Source: Hahella sp. KA22 (GTDB lineage: Bacteria > Pseudomonadota > Gammaproteobacteria > Pseudomonadales > Oleiphilaceae). Taken from it: a DNA stretch of 64,000 bases. The position numbers and the translations under genes were made by a program. Shown here piece after piece: positions 1 to 8,966 of the stretch (the first letter of the stretch is position 1; every line of letters begins with the position of its first letter). The notes under the pieces were generated by a model, which was not told the origin of the DNA, did not search any database, and saw only the letters and a list, made by a program, of their open reading frames with translations. Where the stretch lies: NCBI RefSeq assembly GCF_004135205.1, contig NZ_CP035490.1, forward strand, positions 434,001 through 498,000, in the 5' to 3' direction.

Positions 1-491
1 CCGTATATCTGGTTCCCGCTTTTACTGGACTGGGCGCGCCCTATTGGGAACCCAACGCTCGCGGCGCCATCGTCGGTCTGACCCGGGATACCGGCATCGC
101 CGAGATTGTCACGGCGGGCCTGCAGTCTGTGGCTTATCAGACTCGCGATTTGCTTGAAGCGATGAAATCGGATGGCGTGGAAAGCCTGGCGGCTTTACGC
201 GTAGACGGCGGCATGGTGGTGAACAACTGGGCCATGCAGTTCCTCGCGGATATTCTGGACGTGCGTGTGGATCGTCCCTTCGTTACCGAGACAACCGCAC
301 TGGGCGCAGCGTTTCTAGCGGGTCTGAAAGCTGGCGTTTACTCTTCACTGGAAGAGGTGCAGGAACTTTGGCAATGCGAAAAGACGTTCCCACCTAGCAT
401 GGAGGAAGCGGTCGCCGACCGCCTCTACAAAGGCTGGCTCAACTCCGTGGAAGGCGTCCGCAATATGGCCAAGGCCGCCCACAAGAAATAG
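1..491 (+). CDS. glpK: Glycerol kinase, C-terminal part (gene cut by window start)
   Basis: The reading frame is open from base 3 to the TAG at 489-491, so this is the last ~162 residues of a protein that begins outside the window. The fragment has the FGGY-kinase C-terminal signatures of glycerol kinase: [11 protein letters not shown] near the start, [20 protein letters not shown], and [17 protein letters not shown] followed by [10 protein letters not shown]. Glycerol kinase phosphorylates glycerol to sn-glycerol-3-phosphate in the cytoplasm. Its position next to a glycerol-type ABC importer and a sigma-54 activator supports a glycerol-use locus. The identity is secure; only the N-terminal phosphate-binding half is missing. 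Confidence 0.96.
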   Translation, partial: VYLVPAFTGLGAPYWEPNARGAIVGLTRDTGIAEIVTAGLQSVAYQTRDLLEAMKSDGVESLAALRVDGGMVVNNWAMQFLADILDVRVDRPFVTETTALGAAFLAGLKAGVYSSLEEVQELWQCEKTFPPSMEEAVADRLYKGWLNSVEGVRNMAKAAHKK

Positions 492-521
492 CTTTCTGCG
501 ACAGCATCCGCCGGGCGCAGC

Positions 522-2459
522 CTAGCGGATGTATTTATACACGGTGTTGCGACTGACGCCCGCCGCCTTGGCGGTCTGGCTGACGTTGCCGCCGTATTCT
601 CGATATAACCTCACGATTTTCGCTTCCAGTTCTTCTTTCGGATTGCGCATCGCCGGTCCATCACCGAAGCCATCGACATCTTCATTCAGGCTGTCTCCGT
701 CCGGTTCCGCCAGACCAAGACCATTGAGGTCGTCATAAAAATCATCTGGGATGTGCCAGTCTTCAATCGGATCGCCATCCGCCATCGCCAGCGCCACGCT
801 TAGAATGCTTATCAACTGGCGCACGTTGCCCGGCCAGGGGTGGTCCACCAGCATGGCGAGCACGTCAGCACTCAATGGATGATAGGTTTCCCCGGCGCTG
901 CGAGTCAGTCTTCCATGCACGTACTCGATCAGTCTGGCTTTATCCGCACGCTCCCGTAATGGCGGCAACTCCAGATTAAGACCGGAAATACGGTAATACA
1001 GGTCTTCTCTAAACGCGCCCCGTTTAACTTCTTCTTTCAGTACACGGTTAGTGGCGGAAATGAGCTTGATGTCCACTGGGAAGGTTTCTGTGGAGCCCAG
1101 CGGCGTTACGCGGCGCTCCTGCAACACTCGCAGCAGACGGGCTTGCACTTTGAGGGGCATTTCACCGATCTCATCCAAAAACAATGTGCCTCGGTGCGCC
1201 TTACGGATCAGTCCGATTGAGCCTTTGTTGCTGGCGCCAGTAAACGCGCCTTTTTCATATCCAAACAATTCAGACTCCACCAACTCCGCCGGAATCGCCG
1301 CGCAGTTCACCGCCACCAGCGGAAACGCCTTGCGGGAACTGTGGTAATGCAGTGAGCGTACGAAAATTTCTTTACCGCTACCGGTCTCGCCATGGATCAG
1401 AATGGGAATGTCTTTTTCCATGATGCGGTTGGCCTGTTTCGCCATCCGCGCCACCCGTTCATCGCCATGCTCCAGTTCATGAAAGGGAATAACATCGTCC
1501 GGCAGTTCTTCCTCCACTATTACCGGCGCAGGCTTTTCCTTCTTACGATAATCTGGAGCGATTATCGCCGCCTGAGGGGGACGTTTAATCATCAGATGCA
1601 TGCGGTACTTGCCCAACGCGGAGACCTCCATCGGCATTCCCTCTGGATGATGCCGCAGTTCCCTCAGCTTGCAATTGAAGATGTCTTCGATGTTCGCCAG
1701 AGCCAGATCATGCGCCAGCATCACTTCCGCGCGACGGTTGGCGGAAATAATGCGACCATCTTCATCGATCACGACTAACCCTGACCACGGGCTTTCCAAC
1801 GCGGCGATATTCGTGTTGAAGGTGATCAACAGGTGTTCACGCTGGAAGGCGTTGTGAATCAACCGGTTCTCTACACTCAGGGTCATCAGCTTGACCATCC
1901 CCAGGGTATGGTCCTGAGGCAGGTAGGCGTCAGAAGAAATGTCTAACACTCCCACCATCTCTTTCTGCGTGTTGAATATCGGCGCCGCGGAGCCGACCAT
2001 GAAACGATTGGCGCGCAAGAAATGCTCATCCCTGCCTACCTGCACCGCCGCGCCCGTGGCGATTGCGGTGCCAATAGCGTTAGTGCCCGCCCCAACCTCC
2101 GTCCAGCGGTTGCCCACCACCAGGCCATGCGCGCACTCCAACGGCGTAAAGCGCTGTTCGCCCCAGGTGTTCAACACATGGCCGCGCCGATCCGCCAATA
2201 CGATCAAGCAGTTGGAGTTGGACAAAATGTGGTCGTAATAAGGCAACACCTCTTTCTGCGTGGTGTTCACCAATAACTGATGCTCTTCCAACAGCGCCGA
2301 CACGTCGCCTCTTCTCAAAGCGCCGTATTGCGGGACGCTGTTATGAGTCAGCCCGTACTCTTTACAGCGACGCCAGGAATCCTCGATCAACTCCCTATGA
2401 GTTCGCGCCGTCCCCTCAGCGGCGAAGACTGATGCGTTTTTATTTTCATCTGAGTCCAT
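522..2459 (-). CDS. Sigma-54-dependent activator, AcoR/DhaR type
   Basis: A 645-residue enhancer-binding protein. Visible parts are an N-terminal GAF-like sensor (about residues 60-205), a PAS-like stretch (about 220-290), and an AAA+ domain with Walker A GETGSGKE (357-364), the sigma-54 contact loop GAFTGA (404-409) and Walker B LFLDEIGEM. The C-terminal Fis-type helix-turn-helix (about 622-645) ends GVSRNTVYKYIR. This order is that of AcoR and of DhaR, the dihydroxyacetone-kinase regulator. It is transcribed away from glpS, and a -24/-12 promoter plus repeated TGTTCA boxes lie between the two genes, so it very likely activates the importer. The ligand is not evident; glycerol or a derivative is an inference. 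Confidence 0.9.
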   Translation of the reverse strand: MDSDENKNASVFAAEGTARTHRELIEDSWRRCKEYGLTHNSVPQYGALRRGDVSALLEEHQLLVNTTQKEVLPYYDHILSNSNCLIVLADRRGHVLNTWGEQRFTPLECAHGLVVGNRWTEVGAGTNAIGTAIATGAAVQVGRDEHFLRANRFMVGSAAPIFNTQKEMVGVLDISSDAYLPQDHTLGMVKLMTLSVENRLIHNAFQREHLLITFNTNIAALESPWSGLVVIDEDGRIISANRRAEVMLAHDLALANIEDIFNCKLRELRHHPEGMPMEVSALGKYRMHLMIKRPPQAAIIAPDYRKKEKPAPVIVEEELPDDVIPFHELEHGDERVARMAKQANRIMEKDIPILIHGETGSGKEIFVRSLHYHSSRKAFPLVAVNCAAIPAELVESELFGYEKGAFTGASNKGSIGLIRKAHRGTLFLDEIGEMPLKVQARLLRVLQERRVTPLGSTETFPVDIKLISATNRVLKEEVKRGAFREDLYYRISGLNLELPPLRERADKARLIEYVHGRLTRSAGETYHPLSADVLAMLVDHPWPGNVRQLISILSVALAMADGDPIEDWHIPDDFYDDLNGLGLAEPDGDSLNEDVDGFGDGPAMRNPKEELEAKIVRLYREYGGNVSQTAKAAGVSRNTVYKYIR

Positions 2460-2496
2460 AGGACCCTCGTCTTTCTGAATGGTGAGCTCGCATGAG

Positions 2497-2765
2497 TGTT
2501 CAAATCGGTGTTCAGGACAGTGTTCAACTGTTCACAAAACAGTCAACCTGTTCAATCATTGTTGTTAAGTGTGAACAGTTGTCAACACTTTTCGAAATGG
2601 AAAATTGTTGTCCAAGCGTTACCTTTCTTTCTCAGCGGCGACATTCGCCTCTGCAAATCATTGTTATATCTATCTAATTTGTTCAATCAGCGACAAGCGG
2701 GCGATTTGCAAAAAAGTTGGCCCGATGTTTGTATATATACCTACTCGAAAAAAACAAATTGTTCA
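2497..2765. promoter_or_regulatory. Cluster of TGTTCA boxes (candidate activator-binding sites)
   Basis: TGTTCA occurs at 2497, 2509, 2521, 2529, 2549, 2680 and 2760, with the reverse form TGAACA at 2572. The first three are exactly 12 bp apart. The copies at 2549 and 2572 form an inverted pair (CTGTTCA...TGAACAG) across a 17-bp spacer. The cluster lies between the sigma-54 activator and glpS, mostly upstream of the -24/-12 promoter, which is where enhancer sites of such an activator are expected. Binding by the neighbouring regulator is inferred. Confidence 0.6.
2718..2733 (+). promoter_or_regulatory. Candidate sigma-54 (-24/-12) promoter of the glp importer
   Basis: TGGCCCGATGTTTGTA matches the sigma-54 pattern TGGCACG-N4-TTGCW. 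The GG at 2719-2720 is followed after ten bases by GT at 2731-2732, where the consensus has GC. It lies about 85 bp before the glpS start and downstream of most of the TGTTCA boxes. The divergent neighbour encodes a sigma-54 activator, which fits. Confidence 0.6.
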
Positions 2766-2816
2766 AAAGAACATTTACGAACATATTCAAACAAGAACAA
2801 AGGTGGGATTAGCAAA

Positions 2817-3905
2817 ATGTCCCTTGAGCTTAGAAATGTCAGTCGTATTGTTGACGGCGAAACCTGGATTAACGATGTGAACCTCACATTAAAACCGGGC
2901 TCCTTCAACGTACTCCTAGGCCGCACCCTCGCCGGTAAAACCACCCTCATGCGTTTGATGGCGGGGTTGGATAAACCCAGCAGCGGCAAAATCTTCATGA
3001 ACGGCGTAGACGTTACCGGCGTGCCGGTAAAAGACCGCAATATCTCCATGGTCTACCAGCAGTTCATCAACTATCCCAACCTGACCGTCTACGAAAACAT
3101 CGCGTCTCCTTTGCGTCTCGCCAATATGAGCGAAGCGAAAATCAAAGAGCGGGTGCGTGAGACGGCGTCGATGCTGCATATAGAGCCCTACCTGGACCGG
3201 CTGCCTCTGGCGCTTTCCGGCGGTCAGCAGCAGCGTACGGCGATGGCGCGCGCCCTGGTCAAAGACGCCAATATGGTTCTGTTTGACGAGCCGCTGGTGA
3301 ACCTTGACTACAAGCTGCGCGAAGAGCTGCGTCAGGAATTGCGCGAGCTGTTCAAAGAGCGCAACACCATCGCTGTCTACGCCACCACTGAGCCCAACGA
3401 AGCCCTGGCTCTGGGCGGCACGACGACAGTTATCCATGAAGGGCGTGTTCTCCAACACGGTCCGACCGCGGAAGTTTACCACCGTCCGCAGGATATTCTC
3501 ACTGCGGAAATGTTCAGCGAGCCGCCTATCAACGTGGTTGAAGGCCTGGTGACCGATGAAGAAGTCACCTTCGACGAAACTGTTCATTTCCCGTTGAATC
3601 AGGACTTGCGCACCCTGAAGCCAGGACGTTACAAGTTCGGCGTCAGAGCCTCCCATATTGGGCTGGTGCCGCAGAACGACGATGACCTGGAGTTATCCGT
3701 CAATGTCGATCTGGCTGAAATCAGTGGTTCTGAAACCTTCCTGCACGTTCGCAACGACCATATGAGCCTAGTGATGCACCTGTCCGGCGTACACGCTTAC
3801 GACGTGGATGAGAGCATCAATATCTATTTCCCCACTCATAAATTGTATGCGTTCGATATGAGCGGACATCTGGTGCAAGCGCCGGTAAGACGCGTTGGAG
3901 TTTAA
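2817..3905 (+). CDS. glpS: Glycerol ABC importer, ATP-binding subunit GlpS
   Basis: A 362-residue MalK-type ATPase of the GlpSTPQUV glycerol importer described in Rhizobium leguminosarum. The start chosen is the ATG at 2817 (MSLELRNVS), 9 bases after AAGGTGG; the frame is open further upstream, but that stretch is promoter DNA. Walker A is unusual (GRTLAGKTT, about residue 40), the signature LSGGQQQR is intact, and Walker B is VLFDEPL. The H-loop histidine is absent: the segment reads YATTEPNEA where THD/THE is usual. A C-terminal MalK-like regulatory domain follows. The gene is separated by 3 bases from glpT, with which it presumably forms a heterodimer. Confidence 0.88.
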   Translation: MSLELRNVSRIVDGETWINDVNLTLKPGSFNVLLGRTLAGKTTLMRLMAGLDKPSSGKIFMNGVDVTGVPVKDRNISMVYQQFINYPNLTVYENIASPLRLANMSEAKIKERVRETASMLHIEPYLDRLPLALSGGQQQRTAMARALVKDANMVLFDEPLVNLDYKLREELRQELRELFKERNTIAVYATTEPNEALALGGTTTVIHEGRVLQHGPTAEVYHRPQDILTAEMFSEPPINVVEGLVTDEEVTFDETVHFPLNQDLRTLKPGRYKFGVRASHIGLVPQNDDDLELSVNVDLAEISGSETFLHVRNDHMSLVMHLSGVHAYDVDESINIYFPTHKLYAFDMSGHLVQAPVRRVGV

Positions 3906-3908
3906 GCC

Positions 3909-5006
3909 ATGGCAGAAATCAGACTATCTCAGTTGGCGCACTCCTATGCGCCGGTCCCCCAAAGCGACGACGACTACGCCATCCGCAAGATGGACCACGT
4001 CTGGGAGCAAGGGGGCGCTTTCGCGCTGCTAGGCCCTTCCGGCTGCGGCAAGAGCACCCTGTTGAATATTATTTCCGGACTGCTGGCGCCTTCCGACGGC
4101 GACGTGCTGTTCGACGGCAAACGCGTTAACACGCTGCCGCCGGAAGCCCGTAACATCGCTCAGGTTTTCCAGTTCCCGGTGATTTACGACACCATGACTG
4201 TGTTCGATAACCTGGCGTTTCCACTGCGCAACGTGAAAACGCCGGAACACAAGGTCAAAAGCAAAGTTCATGAGATCGCGTCCATTCTGGATCTGACTCC
4301 ATTGCTGGATAAGAAAGCCAAGGGTCTGACCGCGGACGAGAAACAGAAAGTCTCCATGGGACGCGGCCTGGTGCGGGACGATGTATCCGCCATCCTGTTC
4401 GACGAGCCCCTGACGGTAATCGACCCGCACTTGAAGTGGAAACTGCGCCGCAAGCTGAAGCAGATTCACGAGCAGTTCAATATCACCATGGTGTACGTCA
4501 CCCACGACCAGTTGGAGGCGTCCACTTTCGCCGACAAAATCGCGGTGATGTATGAAGGCCAGATCGTACAGTTCGGCACGCCCCGCGACCTGTTTGAAGC
4601 GCCTAACCACACCTTCGTCGGATTTTTTATCGGCAGCCCGGGCATGAATCTGGTCAGCGTGGAGCTGACGGAAAACGGCGTCACGTTCGGCGGTGTCGAA
4701 CTGCCCCTGCGGCCGAAGCTGATGGAGCGTTTGAAACAGATCCGCAGCAACAACATCAAAATCGGCATCCGCCCCGAATTCGTCCATGTCTGGGATGAAG
4801 CCAACGACGAAGCCATGCAGGTCAACGTCAGGTTTGTGGAAGATCTGGGCACCTACAAAATCATGACCTTTTACCTCGGCGGCGTGGAAATGAAAGCGCG
4901 CCTGCAGGAAGACCAGAAAGTACCGCAAGGCGTCGCTTTCATCAGCTTCCCGGATCAGTGGCTCAAGGTTTATGTGGATGAATTCCTGCTGGAGGGCGAC
5001 CAATGA
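3909..5006 (+). CDS. glpT: Glycerol ABC importer, ATP-binding subunit GlpT
   Basis: A 365-residue ABC ATPase, the partner of GlpS. Walker A is canonical (GPSGCGKST, about residues 38-46), Walker B is ILFDEPL, and the H-loop has its histidine (YVTHDQLEA). The signature is degenerate: LTADEKQKVSMGRGL replaces LSGGQ. The defects are complementary to those of GlpS, so the dimer should have one intact and one degenerate ATP site. Its stop overlaps the glpP start as ATGA, which indicates translational coupling. This GlpT is an ATPase and is unrelated to the E. coli glycerol-3-phosphate antiporter of the same name. Confidence 0.88.
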   Translation: MAEIRLSQLAHSYAPVPQSDDDYAIRKMDHVWEQGGAFALLGPSGCGKSTLLNIISGLLAPSDGDVLFDGKRVNTLPPEARNIAQVFQFPVIYDTMTVFDNLAFPLRNVKTPEHKVKSKVHEIASILDLTPLLDKKAKGLTADEKQKVSMGRGLVRDDVSAILFDEPLTVIDPHLKWKLRRKLKQIHEQFNITMVYVTHDQLEASTFADKIAVMYEGQIVQFGTPRDLFEAPNHTFVGFFIGSPGMNLVSVELTENGVTFGGVELPLRPKLMERLKQIRSNNIKIGIRPEFVHVWDEANDEAMQVNVRFVEDLGTYKIMTFYLGGVEMKARLQEDQKVPQGVAFISFPDQWLKVYVDEFLLEGDQ

Positions 5007-5872
5007 ACAAGGTAGAAAACAATAAGGCCTGGTTTCTGGTATTACCGGTATTCCTGATTGTAGCTTTCTCCGCCATCATTCCCTTGATGACGGTGGTCAA
5101 CTATTCCGTGCAGGACATTTTTGACCAGAACACAGCTTATTTCGTCGGCGTCGAATGGTTCAAGCAAATGATGAACGACGCCCGTTTACATGACGCGCTG
5201 GTGCGTCAGTTCCTGTTTTCCTTCGCTGTATTGTTGATTGAAATCCCATTGGGCGTGGGCGTGGCGCTACTGATGCCGACCAAAGGCAAAGCCGCTTCTC
5301 TGAGCCTGATTCTTATCGCCCTGCCACTGTTGATTCCCTGGAACGTGGTAGGCACCATCTGGCAGATTTTCGGTCGCGCTGATATCGGTCTGTTCGGCTG
5401 GGGTATTAACGCCATGGGTATCGACTATAACTATGCTGGCGACCCGGTGGACGCATGGTTGACGGTATTGCTGATGGATGTCTGGCACTGGACGCCGCTG
5501 GTTGCGTTGCTGTGCTACTCCGGCCTGCGCGCCATTCCCGAAGTATATTACCAGGCTGCGCGCATTGACCGCGCCTCCCGCTGGGCGGTGTTCCGCTTCA
5601 TTCAATTGCCGAAGCTCACCAATGTGCTGATCATTGGCGTTCTGTTGCGGTTCATGGACTCCTTCATGATCTACACCGAGCCGTTCGTATTGACCGGCGG
5701 CGGCCCCGGCAACGCCACCACCTTCCTGAGTCAGTCATTGACCAAAATGGCGGTCGGACAGTTTGACCTGGGACCTGCGGCGGCGTTCTCACTGATCTAC
5801 TTCCTCATCATCCTGCTGGTTTGCTGGTTGTTCTACACCACCATCATGCATATCAGCCGCGACGACCGTTAA
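5003..5872 (+). CDS. glpP: Glycerol ABC importer permease GlpP
   Basis: A 289-residue inner-membrane permease of the MalF/UgpA class with about six hydrophobic segments. The first follows NNKAWFLVLPVFLIVAF near the N-terminus. The EAA-type cytoplasmic loop that contacts the ATPases is seen as YYQAARIDRASRWAVFRFIQLPKL (about residues 182-205, key residues A185, A186 and D189). The start overlaps the glpT stop and the gene is followed 13 bases later by glpQ. It should form the membrane pore with GlpQ, carrying glycerol delivered by GlpV to GlpK. Confidence 0.88.
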   Translation: MNKVENNKAWFLVLPVFLIVAFSAIIPLMTVVNYSVQDIFDQNTAYFVGVEWFKQMMNDARLHDALVRQFLFSFAVLLIEIPLGVGVALLMPTKGKAASLSLILIALPLLIPWNVVGTIWQIFGRADIGLFGWGINAMGIDYNYAGDPVDAWLTVLLMDVWHWTPLVALLCYSGLRAIPEVYYQAARIDRASRWAVFRFIQLPKLTNVLIIGVLLRFMDSFMIYTEPFVLTGGGPGNATTFLSQSLTKMAVGQFDLGPAAAFSLIYFLIILLVCWLFYTTIMHISRDDR

Positions 5873-5885
5873 TGAGGAGCAGGTA

Positions 5886-6776
5886 ATGAGTCAACAAAAC
5901 GTAAACCTGGCGGCCAACGTGACCGCCGACACAGGCGCAAAGGACTCCGCCAACGCAAGCAAAGGGGTAATGTCTATGTTCAGTCGCAGCAAATTTGGAT
6001 TGGTGGCCTACATCGCCTTCGTGCTGCTGCCGATCTACTGGCTTCTCAATATGTCCCTCAAGACCAATGCGGAAATACTGGGCGGCCTGAGCCTGTTTCC
6101 ACAGGACATCACTTTTGACAACTACGTCAAAATCTTCACGGATCCAAGCTGGTACATGGGATACGTAAACTCCATTACCTATGTCTCCCTGAACATGATC
6201 ATGAGCCTGTTGATCGCGCTGCCAGCGGCGTACGCCTTCAGCCGTTACAAATTCATCGGCGACAAACATATGTTCTTCTGGCTGTTGTCCAACCGGATGG
6301 CGCCGCCCGCCGTATTCCTGCTGCCTTTCTTCCAGCTGTATTCCTCTGTCGGCCTTTTCGACACTCATCTCGCCGTCGCGTTGGCGCACTGTTTGTTCAA
6401 CGTGCCGCTGGCGGTGTGGATTCTGGAAGGCTTCATGAGCGGAGTGCCTCGCGAAATTGACGAAACCGCCTATATTGATGGGTACAGTTTTCCGAAATTC
6501 TTCATCAAAATCTTCATCCCCATGATCCGTTCCGGCATTGGCGTCACAGCATTCTTCTGCTTCATGTTCTCATGGGTGGAGCTGCTTCTGGCGCGTACGC
6601 TGACCTCTGTGGACGCCAAACCCATCGCAGCCGTCATGACGCGGACCGTGTCCGCATCAGGTATCGACTGGGGCGTGCTCGCAGCCGCAGGCGTTCTCAC
6701 TATTGTTCCTGGCGTATTGGTGATCTGGTTCGTCCGTAACCATGTCGCCAAAGGCTTTGCTTTGGGTCGTGTGTAA
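5886..6776 (+). CDS. glpQ: Glycerol ABC importer permease GlpQ
   Basis: A 296-residue MalG/UgpE-class permease with an N-terminal cytoplasmic extension of about 35 residues, then six hydrophobic segments. The EAA loop is EIDETAYIDGYSFPKFFIKI (about residues 185-204). A ribosome-binding site (GAGGAG) precedes the ATG. It is the second membrane subunit of the importer, cotranscribed with glpP and glpU. The name follows the rhizobial glpSTPQUV nomenclature and does not refer to the E. coli phosphodiesterase GlpQ. Confidence 0.88.
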   Translation: MSQQNVNLAANVTADTGAKDSANASKGVMSMFSRSKFGLVAYIAFVLLPIYWLLNMSLKTNAEILGGLSLFPQDITFDNYVKIFTDPSWYMGYVNSITYVSLNMIMSLLIALPAAYAFSRYKFIGDKHMFFWLLSNRMAPPAVFLLPFFQLYSSVGLFDTHLAVALAHCLFNVPLAVWILEGFMSGVPREIDETAYIDGYSFPKFFIKIFIPMIRSGIGVTAFFCFMFSWVELLLARTLTSVDAKPIAAVMTRTVSASGIDWGVLAAAGVLTIVPGVLVIWFVRNHVAKGFALGRV

Positions 6777-6787
6777 GAGGGTTTTGT

Positions 6788-7060
6788 ATGAACTGGATGG
6801 CGTGGACTGTACCAACGGCTAGCTTCTTTACCACCATCGTGCTCATTCTGATTGCGATGACAGTTTGGGAGCTGAAGTCACCAAGTATTGAACGTAGAGG
6901 TTTTCTGCCGCTTTTGACCACCCGTGGCGACCGTCTCTTTATCGGGTTGCTCGGCAGCGCCTATATCCACCTGGCCTTTGTGGGCTTCACCAGCATGGCG
7001 GTGTGGATAGCGACGATCATTTCCCTTCTTTGGATGGGAATTGTAATGAGGTGGGGGTAA
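6788..7060 (+). CDS. glpU: Small membrane protein of the glycerol importer (DUF2160, GlpU)
   Basis: A 90-residue protein with two hydrophobic helices (about residues 11-29 and 53-87) separated by a charged loop containing ELKSPSIERRGF and TTRGDRLF, the hallmarks of the DUF2160 family. It lies between the second permease and the binding protein, the usual place of glpU in glpSTPQUV operons. Its role is not known from the sequence; an accessory membrane subunit is a reasonable guess. The ATG follows a GAGGG ribosome-binding site. Confidence 0.8.
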   Translation: MNWMAWTVPTASFFTTIVLILIAMTVWELKSPSIERRGFLPLLTTRGDRLFIGLLGSAYIHLAFVGFTSMAVWIATIISLLWMGIVMRWG

Positions 7061-7134
7061 ACCGCCCCCTACGTCATAGGGATTCAAAAGGACTTTGCAT
7101 GGAAGCCAACCAACTAACAATTAGAGAGGTAGAC

Positions 7135-8895
7135 ATGAAAAAAAATAATAAGGTTAAACTGCCCACCGGACCAATGAAGCTACGGCTGGCCAGCTTAGCT
7201 GCGGCAGTGGCGATGGTCTCAAGTAGTGCGAGCTGGGCGGACCAGTATAGTGACGCAGCGAAGAAATGGGTGGATAGCGAGTTCACCGCTTCAACGCTGT
7301 CGAAAGAAGAACAGATGAAAGAAATGGCGTGGTTCACCGAGGCGGCGAAACGTTTCCGCGGTATGGAAATCAATGTTGCTTCCGAAACCATCACCACGCA
7401 CGAGTACGAATCCAAAGTACTTGCGAAAGCATTTTATGAAATCACCGGCATCAAGATTAACCACGACCTGATTCAGGAAGGCGACGTGGTCGAAAAACTG
7501 CAGACTCAGATGCAGTCCGGCCGCAACATCTATGATGGTTACATCAACGATTCCGACTTGATCGGCACTCACTTCCGCTACGGAAAAGCCGTGCCCATCT
7601 CAGACATGATGGAAGGCGACGGCAAAGACCTGACCCTGCCGACACTGGACCTGCAAGACTTCATCGGCCTGTCCTTCACCACCGGGCCAGACGGTAAAAT
7701 CTATCAGCTTCCAGACCAACAGTTCGCCAATTTGTACTGGTTCCGTTATGACTGGTTCCAGCGCGACGACCTGAAGAAAAAGTTCAAGGAAATCTACGGC
7801 TATGAGCTGGGGGTACCCAAGAACTGGTCGGCCTATGAGGACATCGCTGAGTTCTTTACCGACAAGGTCAAAAACATCGACGGTCAGCGCGTTTACGGCC
7901 ACATGGATTACGGCAAGAAAGACCCCTCCCTGGGCTGGCGTTTCACTGACGCCTGGTTCTCCATGGCGGGGGCAGGCGATAAAGGTCTGCCAAACGGCAT
8001 ACCTGTCGACGAATGGGGTATTCGCGTCGACGGTTGTCGTCCAGTGGGCTCCAGCGTAGAACGCGGCGGCGCCACCAATGGCCCGGCTGCAGTTTACGCC
8101 ACCACCAAATACGTAGATTGGCTGCGTAAGTACGCGCCGCCTGAAGCACAGGGCATGACCTTCTCTGAAGCCGGTCCGGTTCCTGCGCAAGGCAACGTCG
8201 CTCAGCAGATCTTCTGGTACACCGCATTTACCGCGGACATGACCAAACCTGGTCTGCCAGTGGTCAATGCAGACGGCACGCCGAAGTGGCGGATGGCGCC
8301 CTCTCCCAGAGGACCTTACTGGGAAGACGGCATGAAGCTGGGCTATCAGGACACCGGCTCCTGGACTTTCCTGAAGTCCACTCCGGATGATCGCCGTCTG
8401 GCGGCATGGTTGTATGCGCAGTTCACTGTAGCCAAAACCGTTTCTCTGAAGAAAACGCTGGTGGGTCTGACTCCTATTCGTGAGTCTGACATTCTGTCTG
8501 AAGAAATGACTGCTGTGGCGCCCAAACTGGGCGGTCTGGTCGAGTTCTATCGCAGCCCGGCCCGCACTCAGTGGACGCCTACCGGCACCAACGTGCCTGA
8601 CTATCCGAAACTGGCCCAGTTGTGGTGGCAGTTCATTGCGGAGGCCGCCAACGGCGAGAAGACTCCGCAGCAAGCCTTGGACGGTTTGGCGGAAGCACAA
8701 GACCGAGTACTGCAGCGCCTCGAACGCGCCAATGTACAGGGCGAGTGCGGTCCCAAGCTGAACGAGAAGAAGGACCCGAGCTATTGGCTGAGTCAGCCTG
8801 GTTCTCCGAAAGCCAAACTGGCTAACGAGAAGCCCAAAGGCGAGACCGTCAGCTATGACGCTCTGATCAAGTCCTGGGAGGACGCACGCAAGTAA
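7135..8895 (+). CDS. glpV: Periplasmic glycerol-binding protein GlpV
   Basis: A 586-residue solute-binding protein, long for its class, with a signal peptide (KKNNK basic start, hydrophobic core, cleavage after SASWA near residue 33). The start is the ATG at 7135 behind AGAGGT; upstream in-frame codons overlap glpU and are not used. The mature part has the family-1 extracellular binding-protein layout (VASETITTHEYESKVLAKAF near the N-terminus). It should capture glycerol in the periplasm and hand it to GlpPQ. It is the last gene of the operon, with a strong terminator 40 bases downstream. Confidence 0.88.
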   Translation: MKKNNKVKLPTGPMKLRLASLAAAVAMVSSSASWADQYSDAAKKWVDSEFTASTLSKEEQMKEMAWFTEAAKRFRGMEINVASETITTHEYESKVLAKAFYEITGIKINHDLIQEGDVVEKLQTQMQSGRNIYDGYINDSDLIGTHFRYGKAVPISDMMEGDGKDLTLPTLDLQDFIGLSFTTGPDGKIYQLPDQQFANLYWFRYDWFQRDDLKKKFKEIYGYELGVPKNWSAYEDIAEFFTDKVKNIDGQRVYGHMDYGKKDPSLGWRFTDAWFSMAGAGDKGLPNGIPVDEWGIRVDGCRPVGSSVERGGATNGPAAVYATTKYVDWLRKYAPPEAQGMTFSEAGPVPAQGNVAQQIFWYTAFTADMTKPGLPVVNADGTPKWRMAPSPRGPYWEDGMKLGYQDTGSWTFLKSTPDDRRLAAWLYAQFTVAKTVSLKKTLVGLTPIRESDILSEEMTAVAPKLGGLVEFYRSPARTQWTPTGTNVPDYPKLAQLWWQFIAEAANGEKTPQQALDGLAEAQDRVLQRLERANVQGECGPKLNEKKDPSYWLSQPGSPKAKLANEKPKGETVSYDALIKSWEDARK

Positions 8896-8934
8896 TTGAA
8901 ACCTGCCCTCAGCGTTTCAATATCCTGGGAGTTT

Positions 8935-8966
8935 GCCGCTTCTCACTTTGAGAAGCGGCTTTTTTT
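8935..8966 (+). terminator. Rho-independent terminator of the glp operon
   Basis: A perfect 10-bp stem, GCCGCTTCTC / GAGAAGCGGC, with an ACTTT loop and seven T residues. It begins 40 bases after the glpV stop. It overlaps the last codons of the convergent binding-protein gene, whose stop is at 8943. Confidence 0.92.

Noticed and set aside
2496-2816. In-frame upstream extension of GlpS by 107 residues
   Set aside because: The stretch contains the TGTTCA boxes and the -24/-12 promoter, and a good ribosome-binding site with ATG occurs at 2817.
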